The notes under the pieces were generated by a model, which saw only the letters and a program-made list of their open reading frames with translations, was not told the DNA's origin and did not search any database. A program made the translations under genes and the position numbers. A stretch of 34,530 bases of DNA from Desulfococcaceae bacterium. Its GTDB lineage: Bacteria > Desulfobacterota > Desulfobacteria > Desulfobacterales > Desulfosalsimonadaceae. This document shows, in pieces, positions 16,742 to 26,040 of the stretch; position 1 is the first letter of the stretch, and every line of letters starts with the position of its first letter. The stretch lies in NCBI GenBank assembly GCA_030145385.1, contig JAQYVU010000044.1, positions 1 to 34,530 on the forward strand, in the 5' to 3' direction.

Positions 16742-16775
16742 TTTTTCAGGTGAAGCAATCTTTTTCACCCATTTT
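16742..16775. terminator. Possible weak terminator after prmC
   Basis: GGTGAA and TTCACC pair across a 9-base loop at about 16749-16769. The T-rich flank is better for plus-strand than minus-strand transcription, so its role for prmC is doubtful. The rest of the gap 16522-16818 has a GC-rich imperfect hairpin near 16681-16700 and no gene. Confidence 0.3.
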
Positions 16776-16818
16776 TATGATAATTAAAAATTCATATCAT
16801 TTCTTCATATCCGGCGCA

Positions 16819-17751
16819 TCATTTCAGACGCATTTGGGCCACACGGTCATGACCGCTGTAATCGCGGATAAAAGTTAATTCAGCATATCTGCTGTCATCG
16901 GATACGATTTTTTCCATGCGCTGCCTTTGATCAAATCCGATCTCTATCATTAATATACCATTTTTTTTCAAAAACAATGGTGCGTCTTTAATAATTTTTA
17001 CAACAACATCAAGACCGTCCGCCCCGCCGTCCAAGGCCAGCAAGGGTTCATACTTTCCGACTTCCGGGGCAAGCCCGGCAATTTGATATGACGGGATATA
17101 CGGGGGATTTGAAACAATCAGGTCAAATTTCCAATCATCAGAATTCAATGCACAAAACAACTCCCCAACAAAAAAACGGATATCTTCTTTGACATCGTTT
17201 TGAAAAGCATTTTTTCCAGCAACAACAATTGCTTTTTCAGAGATATCGGAAGCAAAATAGCGGTGCCCCGGCCGGTTGACAGCCAGGGCAACTATCAATG
17301 CACCGGATCCCGTACCCACATCAATCACCCGGAAACATCCGGAGGAAGTGTCAGCCGGAATCAGCTTGAGAGATTCTTCAACGATAAATTCAGTTTCCGG
17401 CCTCGGGATCAGCACATCCGGGGTAACATTAAAATCAACCCCAAAGAATTCACGACTGCCGGTAATGTAAGCAACCGGCTCACGGCTTATGCGTCTTTTG
17501 ATGAATCCCTTGTACTCAGACAGTTCGTGCCTGGTCAGGGGCTGATCAAATCTTAAATACAAATCAATGCGATTAATATCAAGGACATGGGACAGCAGTA
17601 GTTCTGCTGTCAGCCGGGGACTGTCAATCGGGTGCGACTTAAAGTAAGAAGTGGTCCACTGGAGAATTTTAAGAATAGTCCATTGCGGATTCATTGGATT
17701 CTCAGGTAAATTCTTGGATGTATTATCAGGCGAATTTGGCTGGCTCTGCAT
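16819..17751 (-). CDS. prmC: Peptide chain release factor N5-glutamine methyltransferase
   Basis: Uses S-adenosylmethionine to methylate the Gln of the GGQ motif in release factors. The N-terminal helical domain ([14 protein letters not shown]) is followed by the methyltransferase fold with [16 protein letters not shown] and the catalytic NPPYIP motif. It directly follows its substrate gene prfA, the common arrangement. The open frame begins 26 bp inside prfA; a second in-frame ATG at 17694 (MNPQWTILK) would give a protein starting where most relatives do. Neither has a clear ribosome site, so the first 19 residues are uncertain. Confidence 0.96.
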   Translation of the reverse strand: MQSQPNSPDNTSKNLPENPMNPQWTILKILQWTTSYFKSHPIDSPRLTAELLLSHVLDINRIDLYLRFDQPLTRHELSEYKGFIKRRISREPVAYITGSREFFGVDFNVTPDVLIPRPETEFIVEESLKLIPADTSSGCFRVIDVGTGSGALIVALAVNRPGHRYFASDISEKAIVVAGKNAFQNDVKEDIRFFVGELFCALNSDDWKFDLIVSNPPYIPSYQIAGLAPEVGKYEPLLALDGGADGLDVVVKIIKDAPLFLKKNGILMIEIGFDQRQRMEKIVSDDSRYAELTFIRDYSGHDRVAQMRLK

Positions 17752-18805
17752 TCTTCAACGCCTGGGCCTGATAAAAAGTTGACAATCCATCAATAATTTC
17801 CTTGATGTCGCCCTGCATAATACTTTCAAGCTTATACAGCGTCAACCCGATGCGATGATCGGTCATTCGCCCCTGGGGGAAATTATACGTGCGGATCCGC
17901 TCGCTGCGGTCCCCGCTACCCACCTGATTTTTTCTTTTTTCAGAAATTTCTTCCTGCTGCTGGCTGCTTTGCAGGTCATACAGCCGGGCCCGGAGAACCG
18001 TCATTGCCTTGGCTTTATTTTTATGCTGTGATTTCTGGTCCTGGCAGATTACCACAAGACCGGTCGGCAAATGGGTAATCCGAACGGCTGAATCAGTCGT
18101 ATTGACGGACTGCCCGCCGGGACCGGATGACCGGTAGACATCGAATTTCAAGTCATTGGGTTCAATATGCACCTCAACATCCTCGACTTCGGGAAGTACG
18201 GCTACGGTGACGGCAGACGTATGAATGCGGCCCTGGGTTTCTGTGGTCGGAACCCGCTGCACCCGGTGGGTGCCGCTTTCATATTTAAGATGACTGAAGG
18301 CCCCTTTTCCTTTGACCAGGACGATAATTTCCTTAAAACCACCGGAATCCGTAAGGTTTTGGGAAATTATCTCAAGCTTCCATCCCGTAGATTCCGCATA
18401 CCGGTTATACATCCGAAAAAGATCCCCGGCGAAAAGTGCGGCTTCTTCACCGCCGGTACCAGCCCTGATTTCAAGCAAAACGTTCTTGTCATCATTGGGA
18501 TCTTTCGGAATCAGAAGCATCCTTAAGCCTTCTTCCAGCTTGACCATTTCGGCAGACAGGGTCTCCACTTCACTTCGGGCAAGGGCTTTGATTTCCGGGT
18601 CACTGTCAGAAAGAAGTTCCTTACTCTCTTCAAGCTCATCAATCGTCTGTCGATATATCCTGAAAACAGGAACGATTTTGCCCAGATCACCATGTTCCCG
18701 GACGTACTTCGTGTACAGCACCCGATTCTGAACAACCAAAGGATCACTTAAGAGCTGTTCCAGTTCCGAATATCTTTCTTCAAGTCCTGATAACTGTTCA
18801 AGCAT
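17726..18805 (-). CDS. prfA: Peptide chain release factor 1
   Basis: Reads UAA and UAG stop codons. The 359-residue length is normal. The GGQ motif that triggers peptide release is in [20 protein letters not shown], preceded by [19 protein letters not shown]. Domain 1 is a helical N-terminal region ([14 protein letters not shown]). It sits between rpmE (50 bp upstream) and prmC (overlapping). RF1 does not read UGA, consistent with UGA recoding in selD at the other end of the window being a matter for RF2 and the Sec machinery. Confidence 0.98.
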   Translation of the reverse strand: MLEQLSGLEERYSELEQLLSDPLVVQNRVLYTKYVREHGDLGKIVPVFRIYRQTIDELEESKELLSDSDPEIKALARSEVETLSAEMVKLEEGLRMLLIPKDPNDDKNVLLEIRAGTGGEEAALFAGDLFRMYNRYAESTGWKLEIISQNLTDSGGFKEIIVLVKGKGAFSHLKYESGTHRVQRVPTTETQGRIHTSAVTVAVLPEVEDVEVHIEPNDLKFDVYRSSGPGGQSVNTTDSAVRITHLPTGLVVICQDQKSQHKNKAKAMTVLRARLYDLQSSQQQEEISEKRKNQVGSGDRSERIRTYNFPQGRMTDHRIGLTLYKLESIMQGDIKEIIDGLSTFYQAQALKNAEPAKFA

Positions 18806-18855
18806 TTATTTTTTAGACCGATTCTCTTGAAAAAACGAGGATAAAAAAGGCATTA

Positions 18856-19071
18856 TTATTTTTCATCATTCTGAAATTTTGCATATTTTCTGCGAAAACG
18901 TTCTATTCGTCCGGCAGAGTCAACCAGTTTCTGCTTGCCCGTATAAAACGGATGACATTTAGAGCAAATTTCAACCGTGAGGTCGGATTTTGTTGAGCCG
19001 ACTGTCACTTCACTTCCGCATGCACATTTAATCGATGTTTCCTTATATTCGGGATGAATCTCTTTTTTCAT
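18856..19071 (-). CDS. rpmE: 50S ribosomal protein L31, zinc-binding type
   Basis: A 71-residue large-subunit protein. Cys16, Cys18, Cys36 and Cys39 (KCACG and [13 protein letters not shown]) form the zinc site, so this is the C+ form that zinc-starved cells may replace with a C- paralogue; no paralogue lies in the window. It is 15 bp downstream of rho on the same strand, a frequent neighbour pair. Confidence 0.97.
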   Translation of the reverse strand: MKKEIHPEYKETSIKCACGSEVTVGSTKSDLTVEICSKCHPFYTGKQKLVDSAGRIERFRRKYAKFQNDEK

Positions 19072-19086
19072 TGTTTTCTTCCTTTT

Positions 19087-20334
19087 CTATGAATTCATTG
19101 CATCAAGAAATTCTTTATTAGTTTTTGTTCCATGCATCTTATCCAGTAAAAATTCAAGACTGTCAACAGGATTTAATGTGGAAAGTAATTTTCTTAATAT
19201 CCATATCCGGTTTAAAATCTCCGGTTCCAGGAGGAGTTCTTCTTTACGTGTTCCGGATTTATTGATATCAAAGGCCGGATAAATTCGCCGATCTGCCAGG
19301 CGTCGGTCCAGCTGGATTTCCATGTTGCCGGTACCTTTGAATTCCTCAAAAATAACTTCATCCATACGGCTACCGGTATCAACCAATGCAGTGGCTATAA
19401 TCGTCAGGCTCCCGCCCTCATCAATGTTTCGGGCAGCACCGAAAAATCGTTTGGGCCGATGCAGCGCATTAGAATCCACACCACCGGAAAGGATTTTCCC
19501 GCTGGGAGGAGACACAGTATTATAAGCCCTTGCCAGGCGGGTAATACTGTCTAACAAAATGACCACATTGCGCTTATGCTCGACCAGGCGCTTTGCCTTT
19601 TCAATGACCATTTCCGCTACCTGAACATGCCGTTCCGGCGGTTCATCAAAAGTGGAACCAATCACTTCCGCATTGACGGACCGCTGCATATCCGTCACTT
19701 CTTCCGGACGCTCGTCAATTAACAGCACAAACGGAATCACATTTTTGTGATTGGCAATAATACTGTTGGCCAGATTTTTAAGAATCATCGTTTTACCGGC
19801 TCGTGGCGGGGACACGATCAAACCGCGCTGACCAAAACCGATGGGTGTCATCATATCCATGATTCGGGTAGTGTAGTTATCTTTTGTGGTTTCAAGTTTG
19901 ATTTTTTTATCCGGAAACAACGGCGTCAGGTTGTCAAAAAGAATTTTATCCCTGGCAATTTCCGGCTCCTCATAATTGATCGCTTCAACCTTCAACAGCG
20001 CAAAGTATCTTTCCGACTCTTTTGGCTGTCGAATTTGACCGGAGACCGTATCACCGGTTTTCAGGTTAAACCGTCGAATCTGAGAAGGTGAGACATAAAT
20101 ATCATCAGGTCCCGGAAGATAGTTACAACCCGGAGAACGCAGAAACCCGAATCCGTCCGGCAATATTTCAAGTGTGCCTTCGCCGTAAATAAGCCCGTTT
20201 TTTTCAATGTGGGCCTGGAGGAGCGCAAATATCAGCTCCTGTTTCCGCATCCCGCCGGCATTTTCAATATTGAACTTTTTTGCCATTCGGGTCAGATCGC
20301 TGATCTTTGTTTTTTTTAACTCTAGAATGTTCAT
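19087..20334 (-). CDS. rho: Transcription termination factor Rho
   Basis: Hexameric RNA helicase that ends transcription at C-rich unstructured sites. The 415-residue protein has the N-terminal helix-extended-helix ([20 protein letters not shown]), the RNA-binding cold-shock-like domain ([19 protein letters not shown]), Walker A in [14 protein letters not shown], Walker [16 protein letters not shown], and the R-loop [20 protein letters not shown]. There is no inserted domain. A 344-bp AT-rich gap precedes it, with a promoter at its far end; a long leader is consistent with the autoregulation known for rho in other bacteria. rpmE, prfA and prmC follow closely. Confidence 0.98.
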   Translation of the reverse strand: MNILELKKTKISDLTRMAKKFNIENAGGMRKQELIFALLQAHIEKNGLIYGEGTLEILPDGFGFLRSPGCNYLPGPDDIYVSPSQIRRFNLKTGDTVSGQIRQPKESERYFALLKVEAINYEEPEIARDKILFDNLTPLFPDKKIKLETTKDNYTTRIMDMMTPIGFGQRGLIVSPPRAGKTMILKNLANSIIANHKNVIPFVLLIDERPEEVTDMQRSVNAEVIGSTFDEPPERHVQVAEMVIEKAKRLVEHKRNVVILLDSITRLARAYNTVSPPSGKILSGGVDSNALHRPKRFFGAARNIDEGGSLTIIATALVDTGSRMDEVIFEEFKGTGNMEIQLDRRLADRRIYPAFDINKSGTRKEELLLEPEILNRIWILRKLLSTLNPVDSLEFLLDKMHGTKTNKEFLDAMNS

Positions 20335-20639
20335 TAAGAATAAAACCCCACTAAATTTTTTTTTAAATTTGATATATCGCTATGCAATCATACCAATCAG
20401 AATTTATAAAAAGAGTATTGCAATATTTTTTTCTTCTGCTGAAGACAGATATAGGAAATATGATTTTAACCAGATTGGGAACGTTGTATTTTTTTAATTA
20501 TAATAAAGAGAATCAAAGGCCTGGATTTATGATATTTTATGAAGGATAACCGACTTCAAATAAGATTTTAAGCAAGAAGATAAATTCGAAACGATCCAAT
20601 GTGGTTTAATAATAACAACAGGAAGGTTCTTTTTTAGAA

Positions 20640-20668
20640 AAAATATTACATATTTTATTCTATGTCAA
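20640..20668 (-). promoter_or_regulatory. Sigma-70-type promoter upstream of rho
   Basis: On the minus strand a perfect TTGACA is followed after 17 bp by TATTTT. It begins 11 bp after the coaE stop and about 300 bp before the rho ATG. The stretch between (20335-20639) holds no ORF worth calling and would be an AT-rich 5' leader of rho or a separate small RNA. Confidence 0.6.
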
Positions 20669-20678
20669 CTTTTTTTAA

Positions 20679-21287
20679 TCAATAATTTATCTTATCAACA
20701 AAATTTTCATAAAAACGATCAATCAGAATTTGTGTTTCTTTTAATGATCCGTTATTATCAATGACAAAATCAGATTTTTTAACCTTCTCTTCTTCCGGCA
20801 TCTGGATATTCATCAGCGCCATGGCTTCTTTTTGCGATATTTGATCACGATCCATGACCCGCCGGACTCTGACATCCGTATTAACCGACACGGTCAATAC
20901 ATAATCAAAAATCACCGCCAATCCAGCTTCAAAAAGCAGGGGCACTTCAACTGCAATTGCCATGTCATGTCTTTTTTGCGACCTTTGTATTTCCAAATCC
21001 ATCTGTGATAATACTTCCGGATGCACAAACTGCTCCAGCATTTCTTTTTTCTTCTTATCTAGTGTAATTAACCCTCTTAATTTTTTACGATTCAATGTTC
21101 TATCATCCGACAAAATATCTTTGCCAAAATAATCAACTATTTTCTTATAAGCCGGCATTCCCGGTAAAACAGCATTTCGGGCCAGTTCATCCGTGCTCAC
21201 AACTGCCAGGCCTTTTTCTTTCAGATAATTGCATACAAAAGATTTTCCGGAACCGACGCCCCCGGTAATCCCGAGTTTTAAGGGCAT
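20679..21287 (-). CDS. coaE: Dephospho-CoA kinase
   Basis: Phosphorylates dephospho-CoA, the last step of coenzyme A synthesis. The P-loop LGITGGVGSGKS is at the very N-terminus, followed by STDELARNAV and the QFVHPEVLSQM and VPLLFEAGL segments typical of the family; DRDQISQKEA contains lid arginines. I chose the ATG at 21285-21287 (MPLKLGITGG) because it matches usual CoaE starts; an in-frame ATG at 21314 would add nine residues. It is the first minus-strand gene, divergent from the nucleotidyltransferase gene across about 150 bp. Confidence 0.96.
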   Translation of the reverse strand: MPLKLGITGGVGSGKSFVCNYLKEKGLAVVSTDELARNAVLPGMPAYKKIVDYFGKDILSDDRTLNRKKLRGLITLDKKKKEMLEQFVHPEVLSQMDLEIQRSQKRHDMAIAVEVPLLFEAGLAVIFDYVLTVSVNTDVRVRRVMDRDQISQKEAMALMNIQMPEEEKVKKSDFVIDNNGSLKETQILIDRFYENFVDKINY

Positions 21288-21439
21288 AATGTTCGCATCA
21301 CCGGATCTTTTCATATGAATCCATTGTAATTGAATGTCATTAGTAATATATACTTTAATTGCATAAAGGTGTATAACCCCGTAAAGTATGTACGGAATCC
21401 GGCCGGCACGTCATGGAAAAAAATTCAATATATTAAAAA

Positions 21440-22834
21440 ATGATTCAAATCAATACAAATTTTATCCCGTCATCTCCAAAAACATTTATCGTCGGAGGCT
21501 CTGTCAGGGACATCATCATAGGAGTCCCTCCCAAAGACTGTGATATCGTCACACTGGAAGACCCGAAAAAACTGGCACACGACATAGCCTCAAATATCCG
21601 GGGACGAATCATAGAACTGGGTAAACCCGGGTTCAAAATTTTCCGGATAGTCACCAGAGAACAAACATATGACATTGCGCCGGCCAACGGCAAATCCATT
21701 GAAAAGGACTTAAACAAAAGAGATTTCACGATTAATGCGATGGCCATTTCGCTTGACAGTAGAGATGACAGCAAAAAAATTATCGACCCACACAACGGAA
21801 TTAACGACTTAAACAATAAAAAAATCCGCATGATTTCTTCGGCCAACCTTCTGACCGACCCGATCAGGCTGCTTAGAGCTTATAGAATCGGATCACAGTT
21901 AAACTTTACCATCAGCGACAAAACCAGTCAGGCAATTAAAAGCGCATCTTCCCTTATTTACACATCCGCCGGAGAAAGAATAAAAGACGAGTTAATAAAA
22001 TTATTCAACACGCCCCATTCCCATCATTATTTATTAATGATGAACGACACCGGACTCTTGAGTGCTATTTTTCCTGAATTATCCCCTTTAAAAGGCTGTT
22101 CACAAAATGCCTTTCATCAATATGATGCTTTTGAACATACCTTAAAAGCCTACGGTTTTCTTGAAAAACTTCTCCACGACCCGGATTCACTGACGTCGGA
22201 AATACTCAATTTAAAAGCATTTTTACCGGCACCAAAACATTATGCCATGCTAAAATATACCATCCTGCTCCATGATATCGGTAAGCCATCGGCACGAACC
22301 GTCGACGCAAAAGGCCGTATTCATTTTTACAGCCACGAAAAAACGAGCGCTGACATGGCCGCAAAAATCAACCGGCGACTGCGGCTGTCAAACCAGGAAC
22401 AAAGCTATACTGACTTTATCATTCGTCATCATTTAAGGCCATTGTCATTATTTACCGCTTTCAGTCAGAACCGTTTGTCAAAAAAGGCGATTTCCCGTTT
22501 TTTTTTAAAATGTGACCAGTTGACAAAAGATATACTCATCCACACTACAGCGGATTTATACGGAAAAGGGATCAATAAGAATATTCGGAAAAACACCCGG
22601 GCGTTTATTGAATTTTTAAACCATATGATTAAACTTTATTCGGATTCATTTCTGCCAAAAAAATCAACCCCCCCGCTGATCAATGGTGATGATCTGATTA
22701 ATGAATTCGGGCTGAAACCATCTCCCCTGTTTTCAAAAATTCTTCAGCATGTTGAAGAGGAACGGTTTTCAGACAATATCACTACCCGCAACGAAGCGTT
22801 TATACTTGTGAAAAATTTTTTAAATCTTGCATAA
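21440..22834 (+). CDS. CCA-adding / poly(A) polymerase-type nucleotidyltransferase with HD domain
   Basis: Class II nucleotidyltransferase of 464 residues. The head has FIVGGSVRDIIIG with the catalytic carboxylates in KDCDIVT, and the neck has RDFTINAMAI and DPIRLLRAYRIGSQLNF. A middle HD phosphohydrolase domain is marked by LLHDIGKPSARTV and later HEKTSADMA and IIRHHLRP. Family members either repair the CCA end of tRNA or add poly(A), and sequence alone does not separate them well; the HD domain favours a CCA-type enzyme with 3' end processing. No ribosome site is visible before the ATG. Confident family, less certain activity. Confidence 0.93.
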   Translation: MIQINTNFIPSSPKTFIVGGSVRDIIIGVPPKDCDIVTLEDPKKLAHDIASNIRGRIIELGKPGFKIFRIVTREQTYDIAPANGKSIEKDLNKRDFTINAMAISLDSRDDSKKIIDPHNGINDLNNKKIRMISSANLLTDPIRLLRAYRIGSQLNFTISDKTSQAIKSASSLIYTSAGERIKDELIKLFNTPHSHHYLLMMNDTGLLSAIFPELSPLKGCSQNAFHQYDAFEHTLKAYGFLEKLLHDPDSLTSEILNLKAFLPAPKHYAMLKYTILLHDIGKPSARTVDAKGRIHFYSHEKTSADMAAKINRRLRLSNQEQSYTDFIIRHHLRPLSLFTAFSQNRLSKKAISRFFLKCDQLTKDILIHTTADLYGKGINKNIRKNTRAFIEFLNHMIKLYSDSFLPKKSTPPLINGDDLINEFGLKPSPLFSKILQHVEEERFSDNITTRNEAFILVKNFLNLA

Positions 22835-22840
22835 CCCTTC

Positions 22841-22867
22841 TTGACATTGCGGGATCATTTATATATC
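22841..22867 (+). promoter_or_regulatory. Candidate promoter for the adenylate kinase gene
   Basis: A perfect TTGACA (22841-22846) lies 7 bp after the preceding stop, with overlapping AT-rich -10 choices (TATATC after 15 bp or TATCTC after 17 bp). A second candidate pair, TTCATA-N17-TATATT, lies further downstream near 22879-22907. I cannot tell which is used. Confidence 0.35.
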
Positions 22868-22986
22868 TCTAATTTTTTCATAATGTAAAATTTCTTTGAT
22901 ATATTAAGCGTAATGATCGGCTGACGTATCATTAATATAATAAGTAAATCCAAACGGTAACCATATATTATTAAAGGAGTAGAAAT

Positions 22987-23661
22987 ATGAACGTATTGTT
23001 TTTCGGTCCCAACGGCAGCGGCAAAGGAACACAGGGTGCGATTTTAAAAGATAAATACAACTTACCGCATATTGAATCCGGCGCGATTTTCAGAGTCAAT
23101 ATTAAAGGCGGCACAGAACTGGGAATGAAGGCCAAAGAATTCATTGACAAAGGCGAACTGGTTCCTGACGAGATCACCATCCCCATGATCCTTTCCCGTT
23201 TACAGGAAGATGACTGCAAAAACGGATGGCTGCTTGACGGATTCCCGAGAAACAAGAATCAGGCAATCAAGCTGGATGAAGCATTAAAAGCCGCGAACAT
23301 GTCACTGGATATCGTTGTTGAAATTCTGCTGGACCGCGAAATCGCCAAAAACAGAATTATGGGCCGACGTCTGTGCGTCAACGACAACAACCACCCGAAC
23401 AATATTTTTATCGATGCCATTAAACCTGACGGAGATAAATGCCGGGTATGCGGCGGCGAATTATCCTCCCGTGCCGATGACCAGGATGAAGATGCCATTG
23501 ATAAACGCCATTCCATTTATTATGATACGGAAACCGGCACCACAGCTTCTGCATATTATTTTAGAGATCTTGCTGAAAATGATGATTCCATCAAATACAT
23601 TACCCTTGAAGGCAAAGCAGCCCTTCCGGATGTTACCGCCGAACTGGTTTCCAAGCTCTAA
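22987..23661 (+). CDS. adk: Adenylate kinase, divergent form with Cys-rich lid
   Basis: Interconverts AMP, ATP and ADP. The 224-residue protein has the long (bacterial) lid. The P-loop reads GPNGSGKGTQ (7-16), with Asn where most adenylate kinases have Pro. The usual STGDMLR segment is IESGAIFR here. DGFPRN at 84-89 is normal. The lid holds Cys130, His136, Cys152 and Cys155 (CRVCGG), a likely zinc site of unusual ligand order, followed by SSRADDQDED. AAAGGAG lies seven bases before the ATG. A strong terminator follows, so it is probably transcribed alone. The enzyme class is confident; the AMP-site changes leave room for altered specificity. Confidence 0.92.
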   Translation: MNVLFFGPNGSGKGTQGAILKDKYNLPHIESGAIFRVNIKGGTELGMKAKEFIDKGELVPDEITIPMILSRLQEDDCKNGWLLDGFPRNKNQAIKLDEALKAANMSLDIVVEILLDREIAKNRIMGRRLCVNDNNHPNNIFIDAIKPDGDKCRVCGGELSSRADDQDEDAIDKRHSIYYDTETGTTASAYYFRDLAENDDSIKYITLEGKAALPDVTAELVSKL

Positions 23662-23724
23662 CATCGCTGTAAAAACTCATAAAATCGATTTGTTGATTGT
23701 TTATTTGATGGGCTAAACGATTAT

Positions 23725-23763
23725 CGGCATTGCCGCAACTCACAGCGGCAATGCCGTTTTTTT
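23725..23763 (+). terminator. Rho-independent terminator after adk
   Basis: A perfect 12-bp stem, CGGCATTGCCGC with GCGGCAATGCCG, closes an 8-base loop and is followed by seven T. Confidence 0.95.
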
Positions 23764-23930
23764 ATATGCCAGCAAATAGACCCCTACCGAGAAGTGATTA
23801 ATCCTGAGCGAAACACACACGCCAATTACAAATTTTAACCATAAAAAGAAATTTTTTACTTGCAAAAATCATTCTTTCTATTTAGTTAATATAGCTTAAT
23901 AAAAAAATTCTTGTAAAGGTGGTGAAGTTT

Positions 23931-24146
23931 TTGAAGGAAATCACGGTTCGAGTAGATGATAATGATATTGAACGCGCCATGCGCATTTTGAAAAAAAAGA
24001 TTCAGAATGACGGTCTGTTCAAACGATTAAAATTGAAAAAAAACTATGAAAAACCAAGCGAATACAGACGGCGTAAAAAAAGAGAAGCATTAAGAAGACA
24101 AAGAATTGCCGAGTCAAAACGAAATACCCGTCCTCGCCGTTATTAA
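23931..24146 (+). CDS. rpsU: 30S ribosomal protein S21
   Basis: A small, very basic protein of 71 residues (KEITVRVDDNDIERAMRILK, then a tail rich in Arg and Lys ending TRPRRY) that sits near the 3' end of 16S rRNA. I chose the TTG at 23931: the sequence AAAGGTGGTG at 23915-23924 makes a good ribosome site eight bases upstream, and starting instead at the GTG codons at 23919 or 23922 would place the start inside that site. With the TTG start the protein begins MKEITVRV, as expected for the family. It stands alone, with a strong terminator just downstream. Confidence 0.93.
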   Translation: MKEITVRVDDNDIERAMRILKKKIQNDGLFKRLKLKKNYEKPSEYRRRKKREALRRQRIAESKRNTRPRRY

Positions 24147-24173
24147 ACATTAAAGAGACAAGATTCGATAAAA

Positions 24174-24215
24174 CCCGGTAAGAATTTTTATCAAAAATTC
24201 TTACCGGGTTCTTTT
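24174..24215 (+). terminator. Rho-independent terminator after rpsU
   Basis: A perfect 16-bp stem (CCCGGTAAGAATTTTT and its complement) closes a 3-base loop at 24190-24192, followed by TTCTTTT. The folC ATG lies only 15 bp further on, so folC needs either readthrough or a promoter overlapping this hairpin. Confidence 0.9.
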
Positions 24216-24229
24216 GTGATATTAAACCC

Positions 24230-25558
24230 ATGACACATACTAATTATGAAAAATGCCTTGAAGAAATGTTTGGCCTGCACCGGTTCGGCATTAAGCTGGG
24301 CTTGGATGTTATCCGCCATATTTTAGATAACCTGCAAAATCCCCACAACAGATTTTCGTGCATTCACATTGCCGGAACCAATGGAAAGGGCTCGATTGCA
24401 TCCGGCCTGGCAAGTATACTTCAGGGCTCGGGATACAAGGTCGGTCTGTATACCTCCCCCCATTTAATCAAATTTAATGAGCGGATTACCATCAACAATA
24501 TTCAGGTTTCAGACAAAGAAATTGTTGAGTCGTATCAAGCGGTCAAAACAATTCCTAAAACAGACCGGGAACCGACTTTTTTTGAATATACCACTGCCAT
24601 GGCCTTGTATCTGTTTGCCAGATCCGATGTCGACTGGGCGATCATTGAAACCGGTATGGGCGGACGACTGGATGCGACCAATGTGTTATCTCCCGAAATA
24701 TCCATCATATCAAACATATCCATGGAACACCGTTTTTACCTGGGCAACACCATTGCCGAAATTACCGGTGAAAAAGGGGGAATCATCAAACACAATACAC
24801 CGGTTGTCACCGGTGTGACACAAAAAAGCGCCATTGATGTATTAAAACAGATTTCAACGGATAAATCCGCCCCGCTATATCGACTGGGTGAGCATTTCAA
24901 AGTACGCCGAAGTAAAAACAACTGTTTTTCTTATTCAGGAATTGAGCATCAATGGAAAAACATGAAAACCGGTCTTCCGGGAAGCCATCAGGTCGATAAT
25001 GCCTCACTGATTCTCGCGGCATGTGAAGTCTTGCAGCAAAAAGGACTTCCTATTGAACTCAGCCAAATAAAAAAGAGCCTGGAGACCTATTCATGGCCGG
25101 GAAGGCTTGAGATTATCCCCGCATCTCCGGACAATATTCCCGGGAGTATTCCCGAAATTATAATTGACGGAGCGCACAACCTGATGGCGGCACGAAAACT
25201 GGCCAACTTTCTCAAGCAGGAATATTCCCTTAAATATAGCACGTTAGTCATCGGTATCCTTGATGATAAACCGTTTGAATCGATTCTGCAGTCACTGCTG
25301 CCCAATTTTAACCGGGTCATCCTGACCGAGCCTGACATTGACCGGAGTCTTGCCCCTGAAAAAATGATGCCATTTACACAATCCATTGTCAGTGATACGG
25401 TCATTGTAAAAGATGTTGCAGCCGCTGTAACCCATGCGATTGAAACCGCGCCTCCGGATAGCGCCATTTGCATTGCCGGATCGCTTTATGTGGTCGGTGA
25501 AGCCAAGCAGGCCCTTAAAAATATCGGGGTATCAGATTCAACAGAAAAAAATATATAG
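24230..25558 (+). CDS. folC: Folylpolyglutamate synthase / dihydrofolate synthase
   Basis: Mur-ligase-type enzyme that joins glutamate to dihydropteroate and extends the polyglutamate tail of folates. The 442 residues show the ATP-binding loop HIAGTNGKGSIASGLAS, YTSPHLIKFNERI, TGMGGRLDATN, and the GEKGGIIK and SWPGRLEI motifs, with a C-terminal domain beginning at DGAHNLMAA. No ribosome site is evident before the ATG at 24230, which lies just past the rpsU terminator; the N-terminus fits the family well. tRNA-Arg follows 60 bp downstream. Confidence 0.97.
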   Translation: MTHTNYEKCLEEMFGLHRFGIKLGLDVIRHILDNLQNPHNRFSCIHIAGTNGKGSIASGLASILQGSGYKVGLYTSPHLIKFNERITINNIQVSDKEIVESYQAVKTIPKTDREPTFFEYTTAMALYLFARSDVDWAIIETGMGGRLDATNVLSPEISIISNISMEHRFYLGNTIAEITGEKGGIIKHNTPVVTGVTQKSAIDVLKQISTDKSAPLYRLGEHFKVRRSKNNCFSYSGIEHQWKNMKTGLPGSHQVDNASLILAACEVLQQKGLPIELSQIKKSLETYSWPGRLEIIPASPDNIPGSIPEIIIDGAHNLMAARKLANFLKQEYSLKYSTLVIGILDDKPFESILQSLLPNFNRVILTEPDIDRSLAPEKMMPFTQSIVSDTVIVKDVAAAVTHAIETAPPDSAICIAGSLYVVGEAKQALKNIGVSDSTEKNI

Positions 25559-25570
25559 AATGATAAATCT

Positions 25571-25607
25571 ATTCAGGCTTGACTAATTTGCCTGAATTCA
25601 TTAATTA
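25571..25607 (+). promoter_or_regulatory. Hairpin and candidate tRNA promoter
   Basis: ATTCAGGC and GCCTGAAT form a perfect 8-bp inverted repeat across 11 bases (25571-25597). Its loop begins with TTGACT, and 17 bp later comes TAATTA, a weak -10, placing a start about 5 bp before the tRNA. The hairpin lacks a T-run, so it is a poor terminator for folC. Confidence 0.35.
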
Positions 25608-25618
25608 CATCAATATGC

Positions 25619-25694
25619 GCGCCCGTAGCCCAGGGGATAGGGCGTCAGCCTCCGGAGCTGAAGATCGCAGGTTCGAATCCTGCCGGGCGTACCA
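25619..25694 (+). tRNA. tRNA-Arg, anticodon CCG
   Basis: A complete cloverleaf of 76 nt. The acceptor stem GCGCCCG pairs with CGGGCGT (one G-U at the first pair), the D stem is GCCC/GGGC, the anticodon stem TCAGC/GCTGA encloses CTCCGGA with CCG at 25652-25654, and the T arm GCAGG-TTCGAAT-CCTGC is perfect. The CCA end is encoded. It reads CGG codons. I see no integrated element or duplicated 3' end next to it. Confidence 0.97.
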
Positions 25695-25857
25695 TTTTGA
25701 ATTCTATCCCGCAACTTCTCAAATCAACGTTACACTGCTTTCTGATGATTAATTTTGAATGCATCGGAATTGTCTGGTATAGAATACCAATAATTTTACA
25801 TATTAAATCGTAACCACTTTATTTTTTATTAAAATTCAATTTTCAGGAGATAAAAGC

Positions 25858-26031
25858 ATGGCAGTGAGTCAGGAATTACTGGACATTCTGGTCTGTCCGA
25901 AATGTAAAGGAAAAATTTATCTCAATGAAGCAACCGACGGGCTGATCTGTGATGCCTGCCAATTGATTTACGAAATAAGGGATGACATTCCCGTAATGCT
26001 GATTGATGAAGCAAAGCCGATTCTGGAATAG
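25858..26031 (+). CDS. Trm112-family small zinc-ribbon protein
   Basis: A 57-residue protein with two CxxC pairs, LVCPKCKGKI and ICDACQLIY, then YEIRDDIPVMLIDEA, the standard bacterial Trm112-like (UPF0434/YcaR) pattern. In eukaryotes and archaea Trm112 activates several methyltransferases acting on translation components; the bacterial role is less clear. AGGAGA lies seven bases before the ATG. It stands between tRNA-Arg and the DUF4416 gene, with a 199-bp gap after it that is filled largely by a palindromic repeat. Confidence 0.92.
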   Translation: MAVSQELLDILVCPKCKGKIYLNEATDGLICDACQLIYEIRDDIPVMLIDEAKPILE

Positions 26032-26040
26032 ATAATGCCC

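Noticed and set aside
21315-21439. Replication origin at the strand switch
   Set aside because: No DnaA-box cluster, no AT-rich unwinding repeats and no dnaA or gidA neighbours.
25619-25694. tRNA-Arg as an attachment site for an integrated element
   Set aside because: No integrase, no repeated 3' tRNA end, and ordinary core genes on both sides.
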